A DNA stretch of 64,000 nt, taken from contig JAZNBV010000078.1 of the NCBI GenBank assembly GCA_045587205.1, positions 43,696 to 107,695 on the forward strand, given 5' to 3'. The notes under the pieces were generated by a model. That model was not told where the DNA came from, did no database searches, and worked only from the letters and a program-made list of their open reading frames with translations. Positions 33,706 to 39,855 of this stretch are shown piece after piece (the first letter of the stretch is position 1; each line of letters starts with the position of its first letter). The position numbers and the translations under genes are program-made. This stretch comes from SIG78 sp045587205. Its GTDB lineage: Bacteria; Verrucomicrobiota; Lentisphaeria; Victivallales; Victivallaceae.

Positions 33706-34395
33706 TTACAAAAGTCCTATCTTCTGTTCAATTTTATGAATGGATTCTTCACTCAATCCAACCTCTTTACTACCCTGCTTGAGCTTGCAGTTCTCGTCTT
33801 TAAGCAGTTCAATTTTTGCCAGCAGTTCGGCTTCCCTGACTTGCCATTCCTGTTCAGCGGCTTGCCGCAGGCGGTTGCTTTCGGCTAATTTTTCCTGCAA
33901 ATGCTGTACCCGTTTATCCAGTTCAACCGATTTGATTTTTACTGTGGCATTGACTAACTTCAAGGTTTCTTCGGCATTCATATCCGGATTCTCGGCAAGC
34001 ATACGCAACTGCCGCAGCAGCGCCATTTGTGTTACGTCGCTGACGCTCGTTAAGCCAGAAAGTTCCTGCAATGCTGCTGCCGCCCAACGGTCATCAGCAA
34101 TGCGCTTGCTGGTCTTTGCCAATGCTTCGCCATATTGCCGGTATTCTTCGCCCCGCCGCACTGCCAGGAATGTAGCATTGTGCAGCACGATCTTCCGCTG
34201 CTCACAAGCCGCTTTGATTTCCGGAGCATTACGAATATCATCGTATTCAGCCCCGTCATAAAGCATCGCCAAAACCCGCTGCCGAACTTCAAAGGGCAGC
34301 CGGGAATAATTGTTGCGCTGTCTGCCCGTACGACGGGCTGCGTTGGTGTCGCGGCAACCTCGTTGGGTTGCCTTGATCGTTTTATTATCTTCCAT
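33706..34395 (-). CDS. Terminase small subunit-like, DUF3486 (Mu gp27-like)
   Basis: 229 residues. After about 25 residues it shows the DUF3486 start SRLPFEVRQRVLAMLYDGAEYDDI, a helix-turn-helix, then long helices with an uninterrupted coiled coil (about 150-215). The first ~22 residues are unusual: they are encoded by the antisense of a mobile hairpin element (34326-34379), giving an Arg-rich stretch QRGCRDTNAARRTGR. The family start SRLP suggests the ancestral gene began near residue 29; either the element extended the N-terminus or translation begins later. Confidence 0.85.
   Translation of the reverse strand: MEDNKTIKATQRGCRDTNAARRTGRQRNNYSRLPFEVRQRVLAMLYDGAEYDDIRNAPEIKAACEQRKIVLHNATFLAVRRGEEYRQYGEALAKTSKRIADDRWAAAALQELSGLTSVSDVTQMALLRQLRMLAENPDMNAEETLKLVNATVKIKSVELDKRVQHLQEKLAESNRLRQAAEQEWQVREAELLAKIELLKDENCKLKQGSKEVGLSEESIHKIEQKIGLL
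34326..34379 (+). repeat. Mobile hairpin element, copy 1 (inside the gp27 gene)
   Basis: 54 bases matching 39251-39304. Core stem GGCAACC (34353-34359) and GGTTGCC (34366-34372) around TCGTTG. Copy 2 has GGCAGCC/GGCTGCC, so the same pair is A-T here and G-C there, a compensatory change. This copy lies antisense within the 5' end of the small-terminase gene. Confidence 0.8.
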
Positions 34396-34482
34396 TATTC
34401 ATCACCCACCTTACTCCCGCAAGGGAGCAACTTCACATTTGCCACCAGGCAAATTCTTCACACCTTCACATCCTCACTGGCG

Positions 34483-34776
34483 TTACACCCCGACCGTTGG
34501 GCCCCAGATGTATGGGCTATAACCCTCTCGCGGAGCATCAGGCAGATTTTTCCGACCTTCGGCGGTGATGGTTACATATTCGCCTTTACTTCCTGGCAGA
34601 CCTTGCAGAAAACCGTTTTCAATTAAGTTTTTCCACTGAACAACCGCCTCATCCCGGCTGACCTCCAGCAACGCCGGGTGATCGATCACCCAGTCCAGAG
34701 CCACGGGATTGACATAATCTGCAACTGCAATCAACAATCCCCGGCGGGTACGGTAAATTTTGCTTTTATTTCCCAT
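34483..34776 (-). CDS. Mu gp26-like small protein, winged-helix-like
   Basis: 97 residues from ATG 34776, whose GGGGAG site lies inside the end of the upstream gene. Predicted helices (RRGLLIAVADYVNPVALDWVIDHP; DEAVVQWKNLIENGFL) followed by a beta wing (GEYVTITAEGRKNL) suggest a winged helix. It resembles the early protein at 38165-38452 in length, HP-x-L and WG ending. Position between gp25-like and gp27-like matches Mu gene 26, of unknown function. Confidence 0.65.
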   Translation of the reverse strand: MGNKSKIYRTRRGLLIAVADYVNPVALDWVIDHPALLEVSRDEAVVQWKNLIENGFLQGLPGSKGEYVTITAEGRKNLPDAPREGYSPYIWGPTVGV

Positions 34777-35170
34777 GATGATGTATCTCCCCATTGGTTA
34801 TATGCTCTTGAATTGAAACGTTGGTATTGTCCAGCCATTTGATTATGCCATTGACTGCTCCAGAGAGTTCGCCCAATACCCGGGCTATCTCTTTATCAGA
34901 ATTCGCCCGCCGTTCCCGATCCCGTTCCACTGCATCGCGCAGCAGATTCACATCGCCCCGCAGCCGGTCGATCTTGTTATTGGTGGCTTCCGGATTGCTC
35001 ACCTTCAAATGTTCTTCCAGATCGGCGGCAATTTTATCGATGCGTTCTTTTTCCAACCGTTTCAATTCATCGTGTTCGGCTTCCCGGCGTTTAAGCCACC
35101 AGCCCACCAGGAGCGAACCAATGCCGCCGCCGGTAACGCTGCTGGCAAGATAAGTCAAGAAGTCTGTCAT
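34766..35170 (-). CDS. DUF2730-like phage protein, membrane anchor plus coiled coil (Mu gp25-like)
   Basis: 134 residues from ATG 35170. A short N-terminal membrane segment (LASSVTGGGIGSLLVGWWL, ending in KRRE) is followed by a long charged coiled coil (about 30-105) and a His-rich tail (EIHHHGK). This is the layout of Mu gp25/DUF2730 proteins, always placed before gp26/gp27. Role unknown; a late-stage membrane protein is possible. A strong leftward hairpin terminator lies upstream, so it likely opens its own transcript. Confidence 0.65.
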   Translation of the reverse strand: MTDFLTYLASSVTGGGIGSLLVGWWLKRREAEHDELKRLEKERIDKIAADLEEHLKVSNPEATNNKIDRLRGDVNLLRDAVERDRERRANSDKEIARVLGELSGAVNGIIKWLDNTNVSIQEHITNGEIHHHGK

Positions 35171-35200
35171 AACATAAAAAAATCCTCTATTTTGTGAATA

Positions 35201-35241
35201 AAAAAGGGCTTTGTCAGCAAGGAGATAAACTGACAAAACCC
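35201..35241 (-). terminator. Hairpin with T run upstream of the late structural genes
   Basis: GGGTTTTGTCAG pairs with CTGACAAAGCCC (plus 35206-35217 with 35230-35241, one G-T pair) and is followed leftward by TTTTT. It lies 36 bases upstream of the gp25-like gene and about 180 bases after the accessory module. It may insulate, or attenuate, the late operon; the late promoter was not identified between here and 35420. Confidence 0.6.
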
Positions 35242-35363
35242 GTACCCGATTTGAGAGCAAAATCCCGAAAACTCAACCACTTTTTCAGGATTTTTGCCGC
35301 AAAGCGGCAAACGCTCCACTCTTCACTAAAAGCGAAAAACAGCAAAAAAGGTTCAAAAAAGAC

Positions 35364-35400
35364 AAAAAAATAACCCATCATCCTGAAAGATAATGGGTTA
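35364..35400 (-). terminator. Terminator of the two-gene accessory module
   Basis: TAACCCAT (35393-35400 complement) and ATGGGTTA (35371-35378 complement) form an 8-bp stem with a 14-base loop followed leftward by seven T residues. It lies 20 bases after the stop of the membrane protein gene. Confidence 0.75.
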
Positions 35401-35420
35401 AGGTAGGTCAGTATTATATC

Positions 35421-36086
35421 TTACGAATTTAAAAATTTTTCCAGTGATTTTTCAACTTCAACTTGAGCTTCAAAAGTTTGAGACTTTGTCGAAAAATATT
35501 TCTTTATAAGCTCGCATTCGTACTCCCAAGCATATCTCCAGGAAATTTTTCTCAATTTCCACAAAGGCTTTACGGGAAAGATTTTTCCCAAATACAACCA
35601 AATCAACAATAGAAATGCTAATGCTTGAGGTAAGAACAGTAACAAAAGATGTGTTTCATTTATGCACAAAGAACATCTTTCCGCAAAAATCAAAACCAAT
35701 ATGCCAGCGAAAACCCCTACGAAAGCCAATAATCTCAACAGATGAACCATAATTGTACTAACGCCAGTGTTTATTTCATACTTGCCGATTTGATTCAACT
35801 TTTCTCTGCGTGATTCCAGTTCTTCTTGTAACAGCTTTTCATCAGCGATATCTTTGACTTTTTTTGCTGAAGCTTTAACAATATCAGTATTGGCAACATC
35901 AGCTTCAAGCTTATCCACTTCTCGTGTTATTTGAAAACGTTTATTGGCTAAAAAAGAACAAAAAACCTTAAATGCAAATTGATCAGTTTTTTTGATTAAA
36001 GGTACAGTATACCCCTCCCACCAACTGATAATCCCATTAGCTCCTATTGCAACACTTGCTATAGTTTGAATACAATTCCCATCCAT
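35421..36086 (-). CDS. Membrane protein of a phage accessory pair, unknown function
   Basis: 221 residues. An N-terminal Trp-containing amphipathic part, a charged coiled-coil segment (about 60-100, VDKLEADVANTD...LESRREKL), then two strong membrane helices (about 110-132 and 145-168) and a soluble charged C-terminal tail. It lies 16 bases after the 36103-36630 gene and ends in its own terminator, so the two form a unit. AT-richer than phage core genes. Possible roles are superinfection exclusion or a defence effector, but no motif proves either. Confidence 0.6.
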   Translation of the reverse strand: MDGNCIQTIASVAIGANGIISWWEGYTVPLIKKTDQFAFKVFCSFLANKRFQITREVDKLEADVANTDIVKASAKKVKDIADEKLLQEELESRREKLNQIGKYEINTGVSTIMVHLLRLLAFVGVFAGILVLIFAERCSLCINETHLLLLFLPQALAFLLLIWLYLGKIFPVKPLWKLRKISWRYAWEYECELIKKYFSTKSQTFEAQVEVEKSLEKFLNS

Positions 36087-36102
36087 AACTCACCCCTACA
36101 GT

Positions 36103-36630
36103 CTACTGTTGCACAACTTTGAGATCAGCAAAAATACCATCTAAAAACTGCACTAAATTAGGTGCATAAGGAAAGACTTTTGCTTCCGGTTTTTCCGCAT
36201 TAAACTCAATCCTGACTCCTTGTCCATTGCTGGCAAAATTTAATTCAACACCATCTTGATTTGTTAATGGCTGAACATGTCTTAACTCTATTCTGTCTGC
36301 ATATTCATTCCCATAGGCCTGAACAATACGTTCTATGTATTCTTCTGAAAGCGGGGAAGTATAAGCAATACGCACATTTACATTACGCTTCAAGGCTTTA
36401 CCAACCTCTTGCACAACATCCGTATTGAGATAGCACTTTTCATCTATATTGTGGCTCAAAATACAAACTGACGATGCGTCAGGGGCATATTTGAATAACA
36501 TTTCAGTAATAACAGTTGCATGTTCTTCAGAACTGTTAGGAATGCAATCTGGGCTTTTCATCCGGAACAATTCCTCTACAACCTCTTTGTAATCTTTGAT
36601 ACAAAGCTTTTTGAAATCACTTATCTTCAT
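36103..36630 (-). CDS. Soluble protein of a phage accessory pair, unknown function
   Basis: 175 residues, alpha/beta: a helical start (KISDFKKLCIKDYKEVVEEL), then strands and helices such as SSVCILSHNID, VRIAYTSPLSEEYIERIV and RIELRHVQPL, ending with FLDGIFADLKVV. The pattern hints at half of a phospholipase D-like fold, but the HxK motif is absent, so I do not assign it. Its region is AT-rich with a palindrome upstream, and it sits between the repressor operon and late genes, where phages carry cargo genes. Confidence 0.55.
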   Translation of the reverse strand: MKISDFKKLCIKDYKEVVEELFRMKSPDCIPNSSEEHATVITEMLFKYAPDASSVCILSHNIDEKCYLNTDVVQEVGKALKRNVNVRIAYTSPLSEEYIERIVQAYGNEYADRIELRHVQPLTNQDGVELNFASNGQGVRIEFNAEKPEAKVFPYAPNLVQFLDGIFADLKVVQQ

Positions 36631-36660
36631 CCCTCTACATTCTCCTGTTGGTTATTGTAT

Positions 36661-36681
36661 ATGCGTTCCAATGAAACGCAT
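36661..36681. promoter_or_regulatory. Inverted repeat before the accessory pair
   Basis: ATGCGTT (36661-36667) and AACGCAT (36675-36681) form a perfect 7-bp inverted repeat with a 7-base spacer, 31 bases upstream of the 36630 start in an AT-rich stretch. It has operator shape. The rest of 36631-36932 holds the phased TCCGTA array and no gene I can support. Confidence 0.45.
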
Positions 36682-36761
36682 TATATAATATAATGCAGTT
36701 ATTAAATTTTGCTAAATTCTGCAAATTTTTTTTGCATTTTTTTTGCTATCTTTACCGTTTT

Positions 36762-36787
36762 TCCGTACTTTTCCGTACTTTCCCGTA
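36762..36787 (+). repeat. Phased TCCGTA array 1
   Basis: TCCGTA at 36762 and 36772, CCCGTA at 36782: three sites exactly 10 bp apart on one DNA face. A second exact array lies at 43790-43815 and a pair at 38446/38456. Confidence 0.6.
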
Positions 36788-36932
36788 TTTTTTCGACATA
36801 AAGCCGGCATTTTTTGTTTCCCGCCGGCGATACCGGTGCCGCCGTTTTTTCCTCCGGCAGCACTTTCAGCCATAATGCAATTTGTCAATATTTACGAACG
36901 GTTGAGAATCAAGTGCATCGAAATTATCTTGA

Positions 36933-37355
36933 TCAAAATTCAAATATTTGAAACTCAATTTTGCCATTTCTCATCGAAGAGTCAATTTCCACAAGATTTC
37001 CCAATCGGTCTGTATAAATCAAATCTACAAGCTTTCCTCTTGCATCGTGTATCAAATCATTTTCAGGTTTACGAATCTTTTCTGCTTGCGCGAACAGCAT
37101 AAAATGTTTGGGTATAACAGATGAAATATAAGCCCATTCTGATTCAGAAAACTCTGCCTCATCAAGTTCTGCATTCAAGATTGCGCTACGAAGGTTCCTT
37201 ATAACTTCCTTGACATCAATACTCTCGCGAAGTATAGCATTCGCTGGTTTCAGAAATGGCAAAATTTCAGTCTTATACACCCAGGACATTGCCAAAAATT
37301 CCATGGGAGACAAAAAAAAGACACGTTTATCAAGTTTGCTTACTGTTCCACTCAT
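36933..37355 (-). CDS. Protein of unknown function co-transcribed with the repressor
   Basis: 140 residues from ATG 37355, chosen for AAAGGA eight bases upstream; an earlier in-frame ATG directly after the repressor stop lacks such a site. Helical N-terminal two-thirds (SPMEFLAMSWVYKTEILPFLKP) and a small beta C-terminus (IYTDRLGNLVEIDSS). No recognised family. The 28-base gap behind the XRE repressor suggests a partner: an anti-repressor, repressor-cleaving factor or lysogeny protein. Confidence 0.6.
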   Translation of the reverse strand: MSGTVSKLDKRVFFLSPMEFLAMSWVYKTEILPFLKPANAILRESIDVKEVIRNLRSAILNAELDEAEFSESEWAYISSVIPKHFMLFAQAEKIRKPENDLIHDARGKLVDLIYTDRLGNLVEIDSSMRNGKIEFQIFEF

Positions 37356-37382
37356 AAAATACATCCTTTCTTGATAGTTCAT

Positions 37383-37784
37383 TCATTTGTTTTCATCTTC
37401 CTTGCATTTCTGGATGTCCTGAAAAGTATCGCCGTATGTCTTTGCCATATTTTCGTAACACAACACTTTGTCATTTACCGAAAGACGGCGGAAGAGCAGC
37501 AGCATCCGTTGCTCCATAACGGTAATTGCATCATCTTTCTGTAAGCTGCTTGAATCAGAAAAGTACATAATTTCCAGCTCCGGGAAGAGCCTGATCAATG
37601 TTCCGATCGTCAGATTGGAAAAATCATAATTGCCATTGACATAATCCGATATGCGGCTTTGATGTATTCCGATGGCATCAGATAATTTTTTTTGCGAACC
37701 TGCCTTTGCAATAGCTTCGGCAACTGCCACCGTAAAAGCCTTTCCCAACCGGAGAGTTTGTTCAGAAATTCGTTCTTCAAGCAT
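37383..37784 (-). CDS. XRE-family phage repressor
   Basis: 133 residues. The helix-turn-helix is KAGSQKKLSDAIGIHQSRISDYVNGNYDF (about residues 27-55); the rest is a helical dimerisation-like domain. No LexA-type Ser-Lys protease motif is visible, so induction would not be by RecA self-cleavage. AAGAGG precedes the ATG. It is divergent from the early rightward operon and shares the 37785-37953 control region, the usual place for the lysogeny repressor. Confidence 0.85.
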   Translation of the reverse strand: MLEERISEQTLRLGKAFTVAVAEAIAKAGSQKKLSDAIGIHQSRISDYVNGNYDFSNLTIGTLIRLFPELEIMYFSDSSSLQKDDAITVMEQRMLLLFRRLSVNDKVLCYENMAKTYGDTFQDIQKCKEDENK

Positions 37785-37876
37785 TACTTACCTCTTATTG
37801 TTAATATTTTTGCTTTACAATATCACGCATAAATGAATTTTAAAGCAAAAAAATCATATATTTTCTATATTTTTAC

Positions 37877-37905
37877 TTGACAAATTCACTTTTAGATGAT
37901 ATTAT
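37877..37905 (+). promoter_or_regulatory. Early rightward phage promoter
   Basis: TTGACA (37877-37882), 17-base spacer, TATTAT (37900-37905): almost perfect sigma-70 consensus. It drives the early operon from 37954. The strength implies that repression by the XRE protein is what keeps the prophage silent. Confidence 0.85.
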
Positions 37906-37934
37906 ATCACTTGCAAGGTAATTTTATCACTTGC
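37905..37934. promoter_or_regulatory. Operator repeats TATCACTTGC
   Basis: TATCACTTGC occurs at 37905-37914 and 37925-37934, exactly 20 bp (two helical turns) apart, overlapping the early promoter's -10 and initial transcribed region. A related TATCACGCAT is at 37821-37830 on the repressor side. Likely binding sites for the repressor and the Cro-like proteins. Confidence 0.65.
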
Positions 37935-37953
37935 GGAATATAAGGAGAATATA

Positions 37954-38133
37954 ATGACTAACCTGAAACAAGCCCGAATAAAACTCGGAATAACGGCAAT
38001 CGAATTGTCAAGGCGAATCGGCGTAAGCCGCCAAAACATTTCTCTTGCCGAAAAAAAAGGATTGCGTAACGCCGCAGCTGCCAAGCGTTACGCCACCGCC
38101 CTGAATTGCGACTGGAAAGATTTACTGGATTAA
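37954..38133 (+). CDS. Cro-like mini XRE protein, copy 1 (59 aa)
   Basis: 59 residues: TNLKQARIKLGITAIELSRRIGVSRQN, a helix-turn-helix, then NISLAEKKGLRNAAAAKRYATALNCDWKDLLD. AAGGAG precedes the ATG. First gene of the early operon, opposite the repressor, which is the Cro/Ner position: it should bind the same operators and tip the switch to lytic growth. Its last 18 codons are identical in DNA to those of copy 2 at 38477-38677. Confidence 0.85.
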   Translation: MTNLKQARIKLGITAIELSRRIGVSRQNISLAEKKGLRNAAAAKRYATALNCDWKDLLD

Positions 38134-38164
38134 AATTCAACCCATAAAACAGGAGAAAATAACT

Positions 38165-38452
38165 ATGAAGTACAAGATTCGCCGGGCAATAATAATGGCA
38201 TTGGCAGATTGCGGCAATATTTGCCACATCAACCGATTGCTGAATCACCCGCAGCTGACCGCCTTGAATGTCGAAGCCGAAGCCATCCGCGACCAGGCCA
38301 AACTGCTTGTTAAGCACGGTTATCTGCTTAAAAAATCAGTCAATTTTGCAGTTGTAGCTTTATCAACCCGGGAGGCAACAAGCCTCCGGCAAACCTCACT
38401 CCCCAGCCATGATGAGTTTCTCTGGGGCAGTATAGTCGCCGAGCGTCCGTAA
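38165..38452 (+). CDS. Small early phage protein, winged-helix-like
   Basis: 95 residues: RRAIIMALADCGNICHINRLLNHPQL, then EAIRDQAKLLVKHGYLLKKS and a beta-like NFAVVALSTREATSL, ending DEFLWGSIV. Helix content and the wing suggest a small DNA-binding winged helix. It is a distant paralogue of the late gp26-like protein (34483-34776). CAGGAG lies before the ATG. Its stop codon overlaps a TCCGTA site of the phased type. Confidence 0.6.
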   Translation: MKYKIRRAIIMALADCGNICHINRLLNHPQLTALNVEAEAIRDQAKLLVKHGYLLKKSVNFAVVALSTREATSLRQTSLPSHDEFLWGSIVAERP

Positions 38453-38476
38453 ACGACCGTTAAAAAGGAGGTGTCA

Positions 38477-38677
38477 ATGCAACAACCAGCATTAAAGATT
38501 AGCCGTTTACGGGCTATGCGTAAGAGGCTCAAATTGAAACTTCGTAATGTCGCAGAGCTGATTCAGTCAAGTCCGCAAATGGTATGGAAGCAAGAGCAGT
38601 ACGGCATTAAAACCATTCGCATCGCCAAGCGTTACGCCACCGCCCTGAATTGCGACTGGAAAGATTTACTGGATTAA
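38477..38677 (+). CDS. Cro-like mini XRE protein, copy 2 (66 aa)
   Basis: 66 residues from ATG 38477 (AAGGAGG, 5 bases away). SRLRAMRKRLKLKLRNVAELIQSSPQMVWKQEQ is the helix-turn-helix, with a different recognition helix from copy 1, and the same C-terminus AKRYATALNCDWKDLLD. It is probably a second regulator with changed specificity, born by duplication of copy 1 and the following ribosome site. Confidence 0.8.
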   Translation: MQQPALKISRLRAMRKRLKLKLRNVAELIQSSPQMVWKQEQYGIKTIRIAKRYATALNCDWKDLLD

Positions 38678-38707
38678 AATCAACCCTTAAAAACAGGAGA
38701 AAATACT

Positions 38708-38875
38708 ATGATGATCGCTGCACTTATTGAACAGAATCAGAAACTTCGTGCCAAAGTCGCCCGGCAGTCGCGGCAGCTTAAAACCTTCCACCATCCGCAA
38801 GTTTACTTTATCAATATGGCACTTTGGCTGTTGGTGGGTTTTCTGCTGGGCATTGCCGTTGCTGGAGGATTCTGA
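38708..38875 (+). CDS. Small membrane protein (55 aa)
   Basis: 55 residues: a charged helix (LIEQNQKLRAKVARQSRQL) and one hydrophobic helix near the C-terminus (MALWLLVGFLLGIAVAGG). ACAGGAG precedes the ATG. Single-pass, N-terminus probably cytoplasmic. Small early membrane proteins in temperate phages may block superinfection or act on the host membrane; nothing more can be read. Confidence 0.65.
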   Translation: MMIAALIEQNQKLRAKVARQSRQLKTFHHPQVYFINMALWLLVGFLLGIAVAGGF

Positions 38876-38877
38876 AA

Positions 38878-39249
38878 ATGGATAACGCATACCCAACCCG
38901 AACCGTTGAGCCAGCCGAACTTGCTGCTATGATCGGTAACAATCCCGCTTCATGGCGTGGTGAATCCAACTTGCCAGATACTGTAACCATGCGGCGAATG
39001 CTCTTCCTGGCAGATTATGCTGCTGAAAATCCGCTGCGTTGGAAACTCTTCAAAGCCCGCATCACCCAGCCCCGCAGAACCCAGCGGGAGTTGGCGGAGG
39101 ATTTGAAGATCTCGCTCTCCAGCTTAAAGCGTATGCTCTGCAAGATCCGCTTGCCCAAAGAGTGCGAAATGTACGACGAGTTCGGCGATCTCTTGACCGT
39201 TCCGCCGTATAACACCGAACCGGAAGACCCATTTTTCAGTGAAAGGTAG
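38878..39249 (+). CDS. Early phage protein with helix-turn-helix
   Basis: 123 residues from ATG 38878, 2 bases after the preceding stop, with GGAGGA upstream. The core RRTQRELAEDLKISLSSLKRMLCKIRLP is a helix-turn-helix resembling sigma-factor or MarR-like recognition helices; the ends are less ordered. A transcription regulator of early or middle genes is likely. No Mor/C-type activator is otherwise seen, so it is a candidate for the missing late-gene activator. Confidence 0.65.
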   Translation: MDNAYPTRTVEPAELAAMIGNNPASWRGESNLPDTVTMRRMLFLADYAAENPLRWKLFKARITQPRRTQRELAEDLKISLSSLKRMLCKIRLPKECEMYDEFGDLLTVPPYNTEPEDPFFSER

Positions 39250-39250
39250 G

Positions 39251-39304
39251 CCGTACGACGGACGGCGTAAATGTCGCGGCAGCCTCGTTGGGCTGCCTTG
39301 ATCG
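39251..39304 (+). repeat. Mobile hairpin element, copy 2 (intergenic)
   Basis: 54 bases between the HTH gene and gam, matching 34326-34379. Stem GGCAGCC (39278-39284) and GGCTGCC (39291-39297) around TCGTTG; the flanks CCGTACGACGG and CTTGATCG are shared with copy 1. Could act as a weak terminator here, but has no T run directly after the stem. Confidence 0.8.
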
Positions 39305-39338
39305 AAAAAGCTTAATCATACAACAAAGGTAAAAACCA

Positions 39339-39851
39339 ATGACCACCCTCAAAGACAACCGCAAATATCAGGCAATGACCGTTGCTGATGCTGATGAACT
39401 TTTTTTAAAGATCGCCCGGCTCAAAGCCATTCTGGATCGCAAAAGTGCCGCTCACAAAAAACGCCTTGCCGATCTGGAAATAGCCCACAAAGAAGATGTG
39501 GCTTCCGAACTCTCTGAATACGAACTTTTGACCGGCGAACTGGCTGATTATATCCAGGCACATAAAGAGCGTTTTCTTTCGCCCCGCAAGCACAAGGTAG
39601 GCCAGATCGGCAGCTACGGCATCACCACCGATCCGGCGTATGTAACCATCGAAGATGAAGAAAAACTTTTTGCTTACGCCCTTGAAAACGGATATGACGA
39701 TATGATCAACACAATGTGCAAGCCAAACAAAGACGCCATATTACGCCGGGCTATTGACGGAGATATTATACCTGGCGCGGCAATAGTTCCGCCGGGCGAT
39801 GTGGTAAAATTGTCATTTACCAAAGGCTACGCCGAAAATTTGGAGAAGTAA
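39339..39851 (+). CDS. gam: Gam-like host-nuclease inhibitor
   Basis: 170 residues. A long N-terminal coiled-coil helix (DADELFLKIARLKAILDRKSAAHKKRLADLE), a short loop region with KVGQIGSYGITTDPAYVTIEDEEKLFAYALENG and a C-terminal helix with NKDAILRRAID match the Mu Gam family, which binds the ends of linear DNA as a Ku-like dimer and blocks exonucleases. AAAGG precedes the ATG. It lies upstream of the transposase, as in other transposable phages. Confidence 0.85.
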   Translation: MTTLKDNRKYQAMTVADADELFLKIARLKAILDRKSAAHKKRLADLEIAHKEDVASELSEYELLTGELADYIQAHKERFLSPRKHKVGQIGSYGITTDPAYVTIEDEEKLFAYALENGYDDMINTMCKPNKDAILRRAIDGDIIPGAAIVPPGDVVKLSFTKGYAENLEK

Positions 39852-39855
39852 TTAC

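Larger units (their letters stand above)
38080..38677 (+). repeat. 54-bp identical repeat at the ends of the two Cro-like genes
   Basis: 38080-38133 and 38624-38677 are identical over 54 bases, followed in both by a near-identical spacer of about 30 bases holding CAGGAGAAAATA and the next ATG. The unit 'gene end plus spacer' was copied recently or is kept equal by gene conversion, while the N-terminal recognition parts differ. Confidence 0.9.

Noticed and set aside
36103..36630. Phospholipase D-like identity for the 175-aa protein
   Set aside because: The strand-helix order hints at it, but there is no HxK-x4-D motif.
36754..36790. CRISPR-like short array
   Set aside because: Units are 10 bp with no spacers and no cas genes are present; better seen as phased protein-binding sites.
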